Positions 6,328 through 12,276 of a stretch of 21,489 nucleotides of DNA are shown here, piece by piece. This DNA comes from BS750m-G62 sp964577175. Its GTDB lineage: Bacteria > Planctomycetota > Phycisphaerae > FEN-1346. The stretch is taken from positions 1 to 21,489 of the forward strand of contig CAZNYC010000067.1 in the NCBI GenBank assembly GCA_964577175.1. The letters are read 5' to 3'. The stretch's first letter is position 1. Each line of letters begins with the position of its first letter. Under the pieces are notes generated by a model. It searched no databases. It worked only from the letters and a program-made list of their open reading frames with translations, and was not told the DNA's origin. Made by a program: the position numbers and the translations under genes.

Positions 6328-7476
6328 ATGCTGACCCGCCAGGACGTGGAGGCCCGCGAAGGCCGCGAACTCGCCCCCTATGCCGCCAAGAGCGCCGAGT
6401 CCCGCGGCCGGCGGCACGCCGAACCCGAGCACGAGTACCGCACCGCGTACCAGCGGGACCGGGACCGCATCGTCCACTCCACCGCGTTCCGCCGCCTGGA
6501 GTACAAGACGCAGGTGTTCCTGACGCACGAGGGCGACTACTTCCGCACGCGCCTCACGCACACGCTGGAGGTGGCCCAGATCGCGCGGACGCTGGCCCGG
6601 GCGCTCAACCTGAACGAGGACCTGACCGAGGCGGTGGCCCTTGCCCACGACCTCGGGCACACGCCGTTCGGCCACGCCGGCGAGGAGACCCTGCGGGAAC
6701 TGACCGCCGCCCTCGGCGGTTTCGAGCACAACCGGCACGGCGTCCGCATCATCGACGAACTGGAGCACCCGTACCCGCAGTTCCGCGGGCTGAACCTGAC
6801 GTACGAGGTCCGCGAATCGATTGCCAAGCACGCCACCACCTACGACGACTCGTCGGCCGACGGGTTCGACGACGGCTGGCCGCCCCTGGAGGGCCAGGCC
6901 GTCGACGTCGCCGACGCCATCGCCTACGACAGCCACGACCTGGACGACGCCCTGGCGATGGGCATCATTTCGCCGGCGGATTTGAAGGACCTGGCGATCT
7001 TCCGGCAGGCGGCGGAGGACTTCGCCTCGTCGCTGGAATCGCTCTCGCCGGACCAGCGGATTCGCCGGACGGCGAAACTCCTGATCCAACTCATGGCCAG
7101 CAGCGCCATCGAGACGAGCGAGCGGGCCATCCGCGAGGCGGGCGTCGCCTCCGTCGACGACGTCCGCGGGGCGCCGCGGCGCCTCGTCTGCCTGCCGGCC
7201 GACCTCCAGGCGAAGGTCCGGGGCCTCGAGGACTTCCTCATGCAGCGGGTCTATCGCCACTACCGCGTGGTGCGGATGACCACCAAGGCGAAGCGGCTGC
7301 TGGCACGCATCTTCGAGGCGTATCGGGCGAACCCGGATATGCTCCCGCCGGAGCACCTCGCCCGGGCCGAGGCGGAGGGGCTCGACCGGGTCATCACGGA
7401 CTACATTGCGGCGATGACCGACCGCTTTGCCCAGGACGAGTACCGGCGGCTGTACGAGCCGTTCGAGCGGGTGTGA
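6328..7476 (+). CDS. dgt: dGTPase-like HD-domain dNTP triphosphohydrolase
   Basis: A 382-residue HD-superfamily hydrolase that removes triphosphate from dNTPs, controlling nucleotide pools. The N-terminal motif IVHSTAFRRLEYKTQVF is diagnostic of the dGTPase-like family. Metal ligands are visible: His78 in RLTHTLEVAQIAR, His107-Asp108 in ALAHDLGHTPFGHAGE, and Asp196 in VADAIAYDSHDLDDA. FEHNRHGVRI follows the HD pair as expected. Length and motif order match the bacterial 'deoxyguanosinetriphosphate triphosphohydrolase-like protein' group; the C-terminus carries the usual helical region ending RLYEPFERV. The ATG at 6328 has a GAGGAC ribosome-binding site about 9 bases upstream. It lies 72 bp after the HIT gene. 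Family members can be broad-specificity dNTPases and some act in phage defence; nothing here points specifically to defence. Confidence 0.93.
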   Translation: MLTRQDVEAREGRELAPYAAKSAESRGRRHAEPEHEYRTAYQRDRDRIVHSTAFRRLEYKTQVFLTHEGDYFRTRLTHTLEVAQIARTLARALNLNEDLTEAVALAHDLGHTPFGHAGEETLRELTAALGGFEHNRHGVRIIDELEHPYPQFRGLNLTYEVRESIAKHATTYDDSSADGFDDGWPPLEGQAVDVADAIAYDSHDLDDALAMGIISPADLKDLAIFRQAAEDFASSLESLSPDQRIRRTAKLLIQLMASSAIETSERAIREAGVASVDDVRGAPRRLVCLPADLQAKVRGLEDFLMQRVYRHYRVVRMTTKAKRLLARIFEAYRANPDMLPPEHLARAEAEGLDRVITDYIAAMTDRFAQDEYRRLYEPFERV

Positions 7477-7492
7477 GGCCGACGCTGACTTG

Positions 7493-7625
7493 GGGCTACT
7501 TTGTCAACTTCGCCATCATCTACAAGGGCCGTGGCGCGGTGCCCAGTCGTGGGCACCGCGCGGTGGGCAAGACTGCCCACCGCGCTGGAGTCGTTGTCGG
7601 TTGGCAAGAGTTGACAAAGTAGCCC
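7493..7625. mobile_element. MITE-like 133-bp element with perfect 17-bp terminal inverted repeats
   Basis: The left end GGGCTACTTTGTCAACT (7493-7509) is the exact reverse complement of the right end at 7609-7625. Between them are two abutting 28-bp hairpins that share a GCGC: 7534-7561 (arms GCGCGGTGCCC / GGGCACCGCGC, loop AGTCGT) and 7558-7585 (arms GCGCGGTGGGC / GCCCACCGCGC, loop AAGACT). There is no coding capacity. The dinucleotide TG lies on both flanks, as a possible 2-bp target duplication (weak). It sits 16 bp after the dGTPase stop, within the 353-bp convergent spacer 7477-7829. Confidence 0.7.
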
Positions 7626-7628
7626 TGG

Positions 7629-7657
7629 GCGCAGCGGGTCTGGAGTACCCGCCGCGC
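7629..7657. repeat. Degenerate hairpin repeat next to the MITE-like element
   Basis: Arms GCGCAGCGGGT and ACCCGCCGCGC around CTGGAGT; 29 bp, one mismatch. It resembles the RCGGAG-loop hairpins and directly follows the MITE-like element. Confidence 0.55.
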
Positions 7658-7672
7658 AGACCGAGGGGGGTC

Positions 7673-7770
7673 GTCATCCGGAGCGCAGCGAAGGATCTCG
7701 CCGTGCGAACTGCAAAACGGCAACGGCCACGGCGAGATTCTTCGTCGCCCTCCGGGCTCCTCAGAATGAC
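7673..7770. repeat. ~100-bp foldback repeat (GTCATYC...GAATGAC family), copy 2
   Basis: Ends GTCATCC and GAATGAC. The inner arms CGAAGGATCTCGCCGTG and CACGGCGAGATTCTTCG pair almost fully, with a central loop like the reverse complement of copy 1. It lies between the convergent dGTPase and membrane-protein genes. Confidence 0.75.
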
Positions 7771-7779
7771 ATAAAGAAC

Positions 7780-7807
7780 GCGCGGTGGGTACGGAGACCC
7801 ACCGCGC
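7780..7807. repeat. 28-bp hairpin repeat, loop ACGGAG
   Basis: Perfect arms GCGCGGTGGGT and ACCCACCGCGC, loop ACGGAG. Relative to 6267-6294 a C-to-T change in one arm is matched by G-to-A in the other. It lies about 22 bp from the stop of the membrane-protein gene. Confidence 0.8.
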
Positions 7808-7829
7808 CTCATCTCCAGGATAGTTCGTC

Positions 7830-9215
7830 CTACGCCTGCTCGTCGTCGCCTTCTTCCTCTTCTTCTTTGCCGCCTTCCTCGGACTCGTCATCTTCCGATT
7901 CGGCTTCAGACATGGACGATTCGGTCGGCGGTTCCTCCTCGCCCCCGGCCTGGACGGCGGCCGGCTCGGTACCGACGTCGCCGAGGCCCTCAACGGGCAG
8001 TTCGTCCTCTTCCGACTCTTCCATGTAGACTTCTTCGATGTCGGTGGCGTCCACGCTGCGGCGCATCAGGAAGTAGATGACCGTCTGCGAGCAGAAGAAG
8101 AAACTCACCAGGAACGCCATCATCACCGCCAGCACCACCCACACCCAGAAGACGAACACGTACATGGCCGACCCCTCGGCCCAGAACTGCTCGAAGCCGG
8201 GCTGCGGCCAGGGGGTGGCGAGGGTCGGCACCTCCCACAGGCGGGCGATCTTGTCGGTCGCGTCGCCCCCGCCCCACGAGAACGTCGCGATCGACTCGTG
8301 CGTGATCCGCAGCGTCAGGAACGTCACGAACTTCACCAGGATGAACGTGGCGCACCCGTAGATGATGGCGAAGACCGTGGAGAAGAGGTACTTCCACGGC
8401 CGGCTCGAGATGTAGGAGATGCTCCGGCTGATGGCGTCGAACGAGTCGGACCCCTCGGCGGCGATGGTCGGCCACTGGAGCCCCACGCTGAACGCCCCGC
8501 CCACGAAAACAAGCGCCAGCATCAGACCCATCAGCAGCGGCAGGAACAGCAGCAGACCCACCGCCCATTCGCCCACGTACGGGATCATGAGCGGCACGCC
8601 CGTGAACACACCCATCAGCAGCGCCAGGAACACCAGCACGCCGAACGGGATGAGCGGGCTCGTGACGGTGCTGGGCCACTTGCGGCAGGCGAAGCCCAGG
8701 GCCTGTTTCATCGGGACGCTTTCCTCGCGGGCGACGCGGACGGCGGCCATGCGCGTCACCGCCCCGCCGACCATCGCCCAGATGCCGAGCATGATGATCG
8801 TGTTGATCAGGGCGAACCAGGGCGTCTCCAGCCAATAGACGACGGCCAGGATGATCAGTTCGCGGGCAGCCGCCACCGGCGTCATCATGAACGCCAGGAA
8901 GTCGTCCCACGTGCTGTCGCCGACGTACGGCAGGGCCCAGTCGCCCCACAGGGTAGTGGTGGCGATGCCGAAGACATACTCGAAGAAACTGGCGCCGACG
9001 TAGCCCGCAGCCTCGAGTTGCGCCTCGGTGTCGCCCACGGGGGCCGGCGCCCACTCGTCGATAGCCACGGCGAAGCCGAAACTCAGCGCCAGGCCCAGGA
9101 AACACAGGATCAGGTTCGCCGGGTGAACGGCCATCCGGAACGACCGGAGGATCTCCAGGAACTGAAAGCACCGGCGCCAGTCAATGCGCTGAACCTCCGT
9201 ACCTTCCTCGGACAT
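7830..9215 (-). CDS. Multi-spanning membrane protein with acidic cytoplasmic-type tail (461 aa)
   Basis: An integral membrane protein of unrecognised function. It starts at ATG 9215 behind AAAAAGGAG. After an amphipathic N-terminus (IDWRRCFQFLEILRSFRMAVHP) come hydrophobic segments near residues 34-52, 119-153 (long, probably two passes), 187-208, 217-243, 276-300 and 351-378, so about seven. The loop at about 55-118 and another at about 305-345 are polar. The last 70 residues are extremely acidic, with runs of Glu and Asp, and lack a fold signature. No transporter Walker, peptidase or glycosyltransferase motif was seen. The motif WRRCFQFLEILRSFRMAV followed by HPANLILCFLGL resembles uncharacterised membrane proteins common in Planctomycetota (recollection, not a search). 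It ends the minus-strand block that begins with the chaperones but is probably transcribed from its own promoter. Confidence 0.85.
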   Translation of the reverse strand: MSEEGTEVQRIDWRRCFQFLEILRSFRMAVHPANLILCFLGLALSFGFAVAIDEWAPAPVGDTEAQLEAAGYVGASFFEYVFGIATTTLWGDWALPYVGDSTWDDFLAFMMTPVAAARELIILAVVYWLETPWFALINTIIMLGIWAMVGGAVTRMAAVRVAREESVPMKQALGFACRKWPSTVTSPLIPFGVLVFLALLMGVFTGVPLMIPYVGEWAVGLLLFLPLLMGLMLALVFVGGAFSVGLQWPTIAAEGSDSFDAISRSISYISSRPWKYLFSTVFAIIYGCATFILVKFVTFLTLRITHESIATFSWGGGDATDKIARLWEVPTLATPWPQPGFEQFWAEGSAMYVFVFWVWVVLAVMMAFLVSFFFCSQTVIYFLMRRSVDATDIEEVYMEESEEDELPVEGLGDVGTEPAAVQAGGEEEPPTESSMSEAESEDDESEEGGKEEEEEGDDEQA

Positions 9216-9294
9216 GGGGGTCTCCTTTTTCTGCGCTCGGAAGAGCCCCGCGGCAGGGTAAAGCCCCCCGAAGGGCGGGTCCGTTCAAGCGCTC

Positions 9295-9323
9295 ATATTC
9301 CGCCGGGACCGCCGGAGTGTCAA
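9295..9323 (-). promoter_or_regulatory. Possible sigma-70-like promoter for the membrane-protein gene
   Basis: The minus strand reads TTGACA (9323-9318), a 17-bp spacer and GAATAT (9300-9295). The -35 is perfect, the -10 weak. The -35 overlaps the last codons of yacG. The predicted leader is about 70 nt. Confidence 0.4.
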
Positions 9324-9607
9324 GTCTTATTATCGTTCGTCCCGTCGGCCGGGGCGTCGCCGTTGCCGCCGGGGGGCGACGTGTCACCCGGACCGCCGCA
9401 GGGTGCCGCCGAACCAGGCCTCCGGGCGGCGTCGTCCGCCACCTGGTCGGCCCGCCGACTGATGACGTACCGCTCCTCGAACCAATGGCCGAGTTCCGCC
9501 ATCCGGCACCGGTCGCAACAAAACGGCCAGTGGCGGCGGTGCTGCGCATCGTCCGGGTCGAGCGTCCGGCGGCAGTATCGGCAGCGCTCGTCTGTGCTGC
9601 GAGTCAT
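9320..9607 (-). CDS. yacG: YacG-family DNA gyrase inhibitor-type zinc protein
   Basis: A 95-residue protein with the YacG zinc finger: Cys9-x2-Cys12 (CRYC) and WPFCCDRCRMAELGHWFEERYVIS with Cys30 and Cys34 completing the site. In E. coli YacG binds the C-terminal domain of GyrB and inhibits gyrase. The conserved CDRCRxxDLGxW segment is present here as CDRCRMAELGHW. The C-terminus after about residue 55 is Gly/Pro/Asp-rich and probably disordered; in E. coli the tail contributes to GyrB binding but its sequence is not conserved. The ATG at 9607 is chosen because it places the first CxxC at residue 9, as in the family; a GGAG lies about 9 bases upstream. It follows the FmdB-like gene on the same strand, across a 180-bp spacer. 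Confidence 0.88.
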   Translation of the reverse strand: MTRSTDERCRYCRRTLDPDDAQHRRHWPFCCDRCRMAELGHWFEERYVISRRADQVADDAARRPGSAAPCGGPGDTSPPGGNGDAPADGTNDNKT

Positions 9608-9674
9608 CCGAAACGGCTCCGCAAAGATGCGTGTCTCAGAGCGCCGTGTCGCAACCTGCACCCTACACGCGCCT

Positions 9675-9750
9675 GTGCCACGGCCGGTCTTGTCCGGCCG
9701 TGCGACCTGACACTGATGAATCACGGCGGGGCAAGACCCGCCGTGGCACG
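9675..9750. repeat. Double-hairpin repeat of the TGCCACGG family, best copy
   Basis: CACGGCCGG / CCGGCCGTG with loop TCTTGT, a 19-nt joint, then CACGGCGGG / CCCGCCGTG with loop GCAAGA. The outer ends TGCCACGG and CCGTGGCA are inverted repeats, so the whole unit is also a foldback. It lies between yacG and the FmdB-like gene. Confidence 0.75.
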
Positions 9751-9787
9751 TTTGTGTTGAACAAAACCCCTGGAACTCTTGTCCGGG

Positions 9788-10126
9788 CTACGACTCGTTG
9801 GGGCAGGTGCCGGTCTTCTTCCTGCATCCCTCGCAGGCGGCGGAAGCGCCTTTGGACTCGCCGTCGCCGGAGGCCTTCGCCTTTTTGGACTCGCCGCCCT
9901 CGCCGTCGCCCTTGGCCTTCTTGGCATCGCGTTCGTAGGACGAACTCCGATAATCGGTGGCGTAGAAGCCCGAGCCCTTGAAGATGACCGCTCCGCCCGT
10001 GCCCAGCAGCCGGCGCACCTTCCGCTTGCCGCAGGAGGGACACGTCCGGAGCGGCCTGGCCTTGATGGACTGGAACTTCTCGAACGCGTGACCGCAGGCT
10101 TCACACTCGTACTCGTACGTCGGCAT
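9788..10126 (-). CDS. FmdB/CxxC zinc-ribbon protein with charged and Cys-containing tail (112 aa)
   Basis: The family hallmark MPTYEYECEACGHAFEKFQS begins the protein; zinc ligands are C8-C11 and C29-C32. GTGGAVIFKGSGFYATDYR follows, the standard second half of the FmdB domain. Residues 62-97 are a low-complexity Lys/Glu/Gly/Ala/Ser linker, and the end carries three further cysteines (C98, C101, C108). The ATG at 10126 is preferred because it gives the family N-terminus and has GAAAGGG upstream. FmdB-like genes often lie beside chaperone or translation genes in planctomycetes; here it follows grpE across a foldback repeat. Its function is unproven: proposed regulator or zinc-dependent adaptor. 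The paralogue at 5328-5555 has a shorter core and more cysteines. Confidence 0.9.
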   Translation of the reverse strand: MPTYEYECEACGHAFEKFQSIKARPLRTCPSCGKRKVRRLLGTGGAVIFKGSGFYATDYRSSSYERDAKKAKGDGEGGESKKAKASGDGESKGASAACEGCRKKTGTCPNES

Positions 10127-10173
10127 CTTAGCCCTTTCGCACTGACGGCTTCTCAAGCCATCCGACCCGCATT

Positions 10174-10272
10174 GTCATCCTGAGCGAAACGAAGGATCTC
10201 GCCGTGGGCACGGCCAAACAGCGACGGCCACGGCGAGATTCTTCGGCTCCGCAAGCGGAGCCTCAGAATGAC
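10174..10272. repeat. ~100-bp foldback repeat (GTCATYC...GAATGAC family), copy 3
   Basis: Ends GTCATCC and GAATGAC; inner arms GAAGGATCTCGCCGTG and CACGGCGAGATTCTTCG. One end lies 4 bp from the grpE stop, so the element could stabilise or end the grpE mRNA (inference). Confidence 0.75.
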
Positions 10273-10276
10273 AACG

Positions 10277-10978
10277 TTAATCCCCTTCCTCCGCCGGCTG
10301 CTGCGGCTCGACCTCGTCGGCGCCGGCCTCGCCGGCTTCGGCCTCGGCCGGTCCGCGGGAGACGGCCACCCGGCTGGGGCGCAGCGTCCGGTCGCCGTGG
10401 CGGTACCCGCGCTGGACCTCGTCGATGACGTGGCCGGACGGATGCTCCTCGCTCGGCACGTGGGCGACAGCCTCGTGGTGCTCGGGGTCGAAGCGGCGTC
10501 CGGCGGCGTCGATCGGCTCCACGCCGTGCTGCGCCAGGGCCGCCAGCAACTGGGCGTGGACCATGCGGACGCCCTGGCGGAACGCCTCCGGGTCACCGCC
10601 CTCGTCGGCGGAGGCGAGGGCCCGCTCGAAGTTGTCGATAACGGGCAGAAGGTCGCGTAAAAAAGAGCGGACGGCCTCGCGTTTCTCCCCCTCCAACCGC
10701 CGCTGCATCCGTTTCTGGTAGTTCGAGAAGTCGGCCGCCAGGCGCTGAAGCCGGTCCTTGAGGTCCTGGACCTCGCGCTGACTCTCCGCGAGAGTGGTCT
10801 CGAGCGTCTCGGGGGGGGGCGGCTCGTCGGCCGCCTCCGCCCCGGGCGCGGGCGTCTCCGGCGCGGTCTCCTCGTCGGCGCCGGCGCCCTCTCGGGCGGC
10901 GCGCTGCGGCTCATCGGCCGGCGGGGGGTCGTCCGTCCCGTCGGGGCGGCGCGGTTTACCGTGGCGATGGCGACTCAT
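10277..10978 (-). CDS. grpE: GrpE, nucleotide exchange factor of DnaK
   Basis: A 233-residue GrpE, which releases ADP from DnaK. Residues 1-56 are a Pro/Ala/Glu-rich disordered leader. Residues 57-104 form the long dimerising helix (ETLETTLAESQREVQDLKDRL, then AADFSNYQKRMQRRLE). The four-helix region is marked by FLRDLLPVIDNFERAL, and the beta-domain by GVEPIDAAGRRFDPEHHEAV and VIDEVQRGYRHGDRTLRPSRVAVS, both strongly conserved in GrpE. The tail is acidic. Its ATG (10978) overlaps the dnaJ stop as ATGA, so translation is coupled. The order dnaJ then grpE, with grpE last, differs from the common hrcA-grpE-dnaK-dnaJ order. dnaK is not in the window. Confidence 0.95.
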   Translation of the reverse strand: MSRHRHGKPRRPDGTDDPPPADEPQRAAREGAGADEETAPETPAPGAEAADEPPPPETLETTLAESQREVQDLKDRLQRLAADFSNYQKRMQRRLEGEKREAVRSFLRDLLPVIDNFERALASADEGGDPEAFRQGVRMVHAQLLAALAQHGVEPIDAAGRRFDPEHHEAVAHVPSEEHPSGHVIDEVQRGYRHGDRTLRPSRVAVSRGPAEAEAGEAGADEVEPQQPAEEGD

Positions 10979-12147
10979 GACTCATCCTTCGAACCGCCTT
11001 CCTTCGGCGCCGTTTCGCGCTGCTGCTTGCGATAGGCCTCAAGGCGTTTCAGGTATCCGTTGCGTTGGGGCGTGGCGCCCCGCTTGCCGTCGCCTGCGAA
11101 CTCGCGGAGGAGTTCCTCCTGGCGGCGGGTGAGTTTCTTCGGAATCTCGACGATCGTCTGGACCAGAAGGTCGCCGCGGCGTCCGGTCCGGACGTCGGGC
11201 AGTCCCCGCGCCTCCAGGCGGTACAGGTCGCCGCTCTGGGTGCCCCGACCGATTTCCAATTGCTCGCTGCCACCGAGGGTCGGCACCTCGATCTCGTCCC
11301 CAAGGGCAGCCTGGGTCAGCGAGATGGGCACCTGGCACAGCAGGTCCCGCCCGTGCCGCTCGAGCAGCGGATGCTCCTGCACGCGGACGACGGCAAACAG
11401 GTCGCCGCGGGGCGCGCCGGGCCCGCCGGCGTCGCCCTGGCCGGCGTAGCGAATGCGCTGCCCGTCCTCGATGCCCGGCGGGACGGTGACGTCGATGGTC
11501 CGCTTGCGATTGACGAACCCGCTGCCGCCGCAGGTCCCGCACGGGTCGCTGACCGTGGATCCCTTGCCGCCGCAGTGCGGGCAGGTGCGGACGACACGGA
11601 AAAAGCCGCCGCCCTGCTGCACCCGTCCGCGACCGCGGCAGGTGGCGCAGGTGTCGCGCGTGCCGGAAGCGGAGCCGCTGCCCTCGCAGTCGTCGCACAA
11701 CTCGCGGCGTGTGAGGCGGACGGTCTTGTCGGTGCCGTGGAGCACTTCCTCGAGCGTCAGGTCGATGGAGCAGCGGAGGCTCTGGCCGGGTTCGGGCCCG
11801 CCGCGGCGCCGGCGTCCGCCGCCGAAGCCGCCGAAGATGTCGCCGAAACCGAAAACGTCTTCGAACATCGAGAAGATATCGTGGACGTCCGCGTGGGCCC
11901 AGTCGTGGACGCCGGCGCCGCGGAGGCCCTCCTTGCCGAACCGGTCGTAGCGGGCCCGCTTGTCGGGGTCGGAGAGGACCTCGTACGCCTCGGCGCACTG
12001 CTTGAAGCGGGCCTCGGCCTCGGCGTCGCCGGAGTTGCGGTCGGGGTGGTACTGGATGGCGGCCCGGCGATAGGCCTTCTTGATCTCCTCGGTCGAGGCG
12101 TCGCGTGCGACACCGAGGATGGCGTAGTAGTCGTCGGGCTCGGCCAT
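10975..12147 (-). CDS. dnaJ: DnaJ (Hsp40) co-chaperone with full zinc-binding domain
   Basis: A 390-residue type I Hsp40 that delivers clients to DnaK and stimulates its ATPase. The J-domain (residues 6-71, DYYAILGVARDAS) has HPD at 34-36. A Gly/Phe region follows (FGFGDIFGGFGG). Four CxxCxGxG repeats at C151, C167, C189 and C203 bind two zincs: CDDCEGSG, CATCRGRG, CPHCGGKG, CGTCGGSG. The C-terminal substrate-binding domains contain VPPGIEDGQRIRYAGQGD and GDLLVQTIVEIPKKL. The ATG at 12147 gives the family start although its ribosome-binding site is weak; longer upstream reading runs into a hairpin repeat and is rejected. It overlaps grpE by 4 nt and lies 129 bp after the acidic-tail groEL, so it probably belongs to the same heat-shock transcription unit. 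Confidence 0.96.
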   Translation of the reverse strand: MAEPDDYYAILGVARDASTEEIKKAYRRAAIQYHPDRNSGDAEAEARFKQCAEAYEVLSDPDKRARYDRFGKEGLRGAGVHDWAHADVHDIFSMFEDVFGFGDIFGGFGGGRRRRGGPEPGQSLRCSIDLTLEEVLHGTDKTVRLTRRELCDDCEGSGSASGTRDTCATCRGRGRVQQGGGFFRVVRTCPHCGGKGSTVSDPCGTCGGSGFVNRKRTIDVTVPPGIEDGQRIRYAGQGDAGGPGAPRGDLFAVVRVQEHPLLERHGRDLLCQVPISLTQAALGDEIEVPTLGGSEQLEIGRGTQSGDLYRLEARGLPDVRTGRRGDLLVQTIVEIPKKLTRRQEELLREFAGDGKRGATPQRNGYLKRLEAYRKQQRETAPKEGGSKDES

Positions 12148-12210
12148 GGAGACATTTTCGGGCGGCGGGCACGTCGGGTCTCCGCCCCGACCGCGCCACT
12201 CACTTCGTTT

Positions 12211-12238
12211 GCGCGGCGGGTGCGGAGACCCGCCGCGC
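12211..12238. repeat. 28-bp hairpin repeat, loop GCGGAG
   Basis: Perfect arms GCGCGGCGGGT and ACCCGCCGCGC, loop GCGGAG; identical to the copy at 5096-5123. It sits in the groEL-dnaJ spacer, about 65 bp upstream of the dnaJ start, so in the mRNA it could act as a processing or attenuation structure. Confidence 0.8.
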
Positions 12239-12276
12239 ATCGCTTCCCGTCACGCGTGTGACTGGCGGACTTTATC

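Noticed and set aside
6328..7476. dGTPase-like gene as an anti-phage defence component
   Set aside because: Some dNTPases act in defence, but there is no defence partner nearby and the neighbours are housekeeping genes.
5046..12238. Hairpin repeats as a CRISPR array
   Set aside because: Copies are dispersed singly or in pairs kilobases apart, without regular spacers, a leader or cas genes.
10975..12240. An upstream extension of dnaJ to 12240
   Set aside because: The added residues are encoded by a 28-bp hairpin repeat and spacer, and family DnaJ proteins begin at the chosen start.
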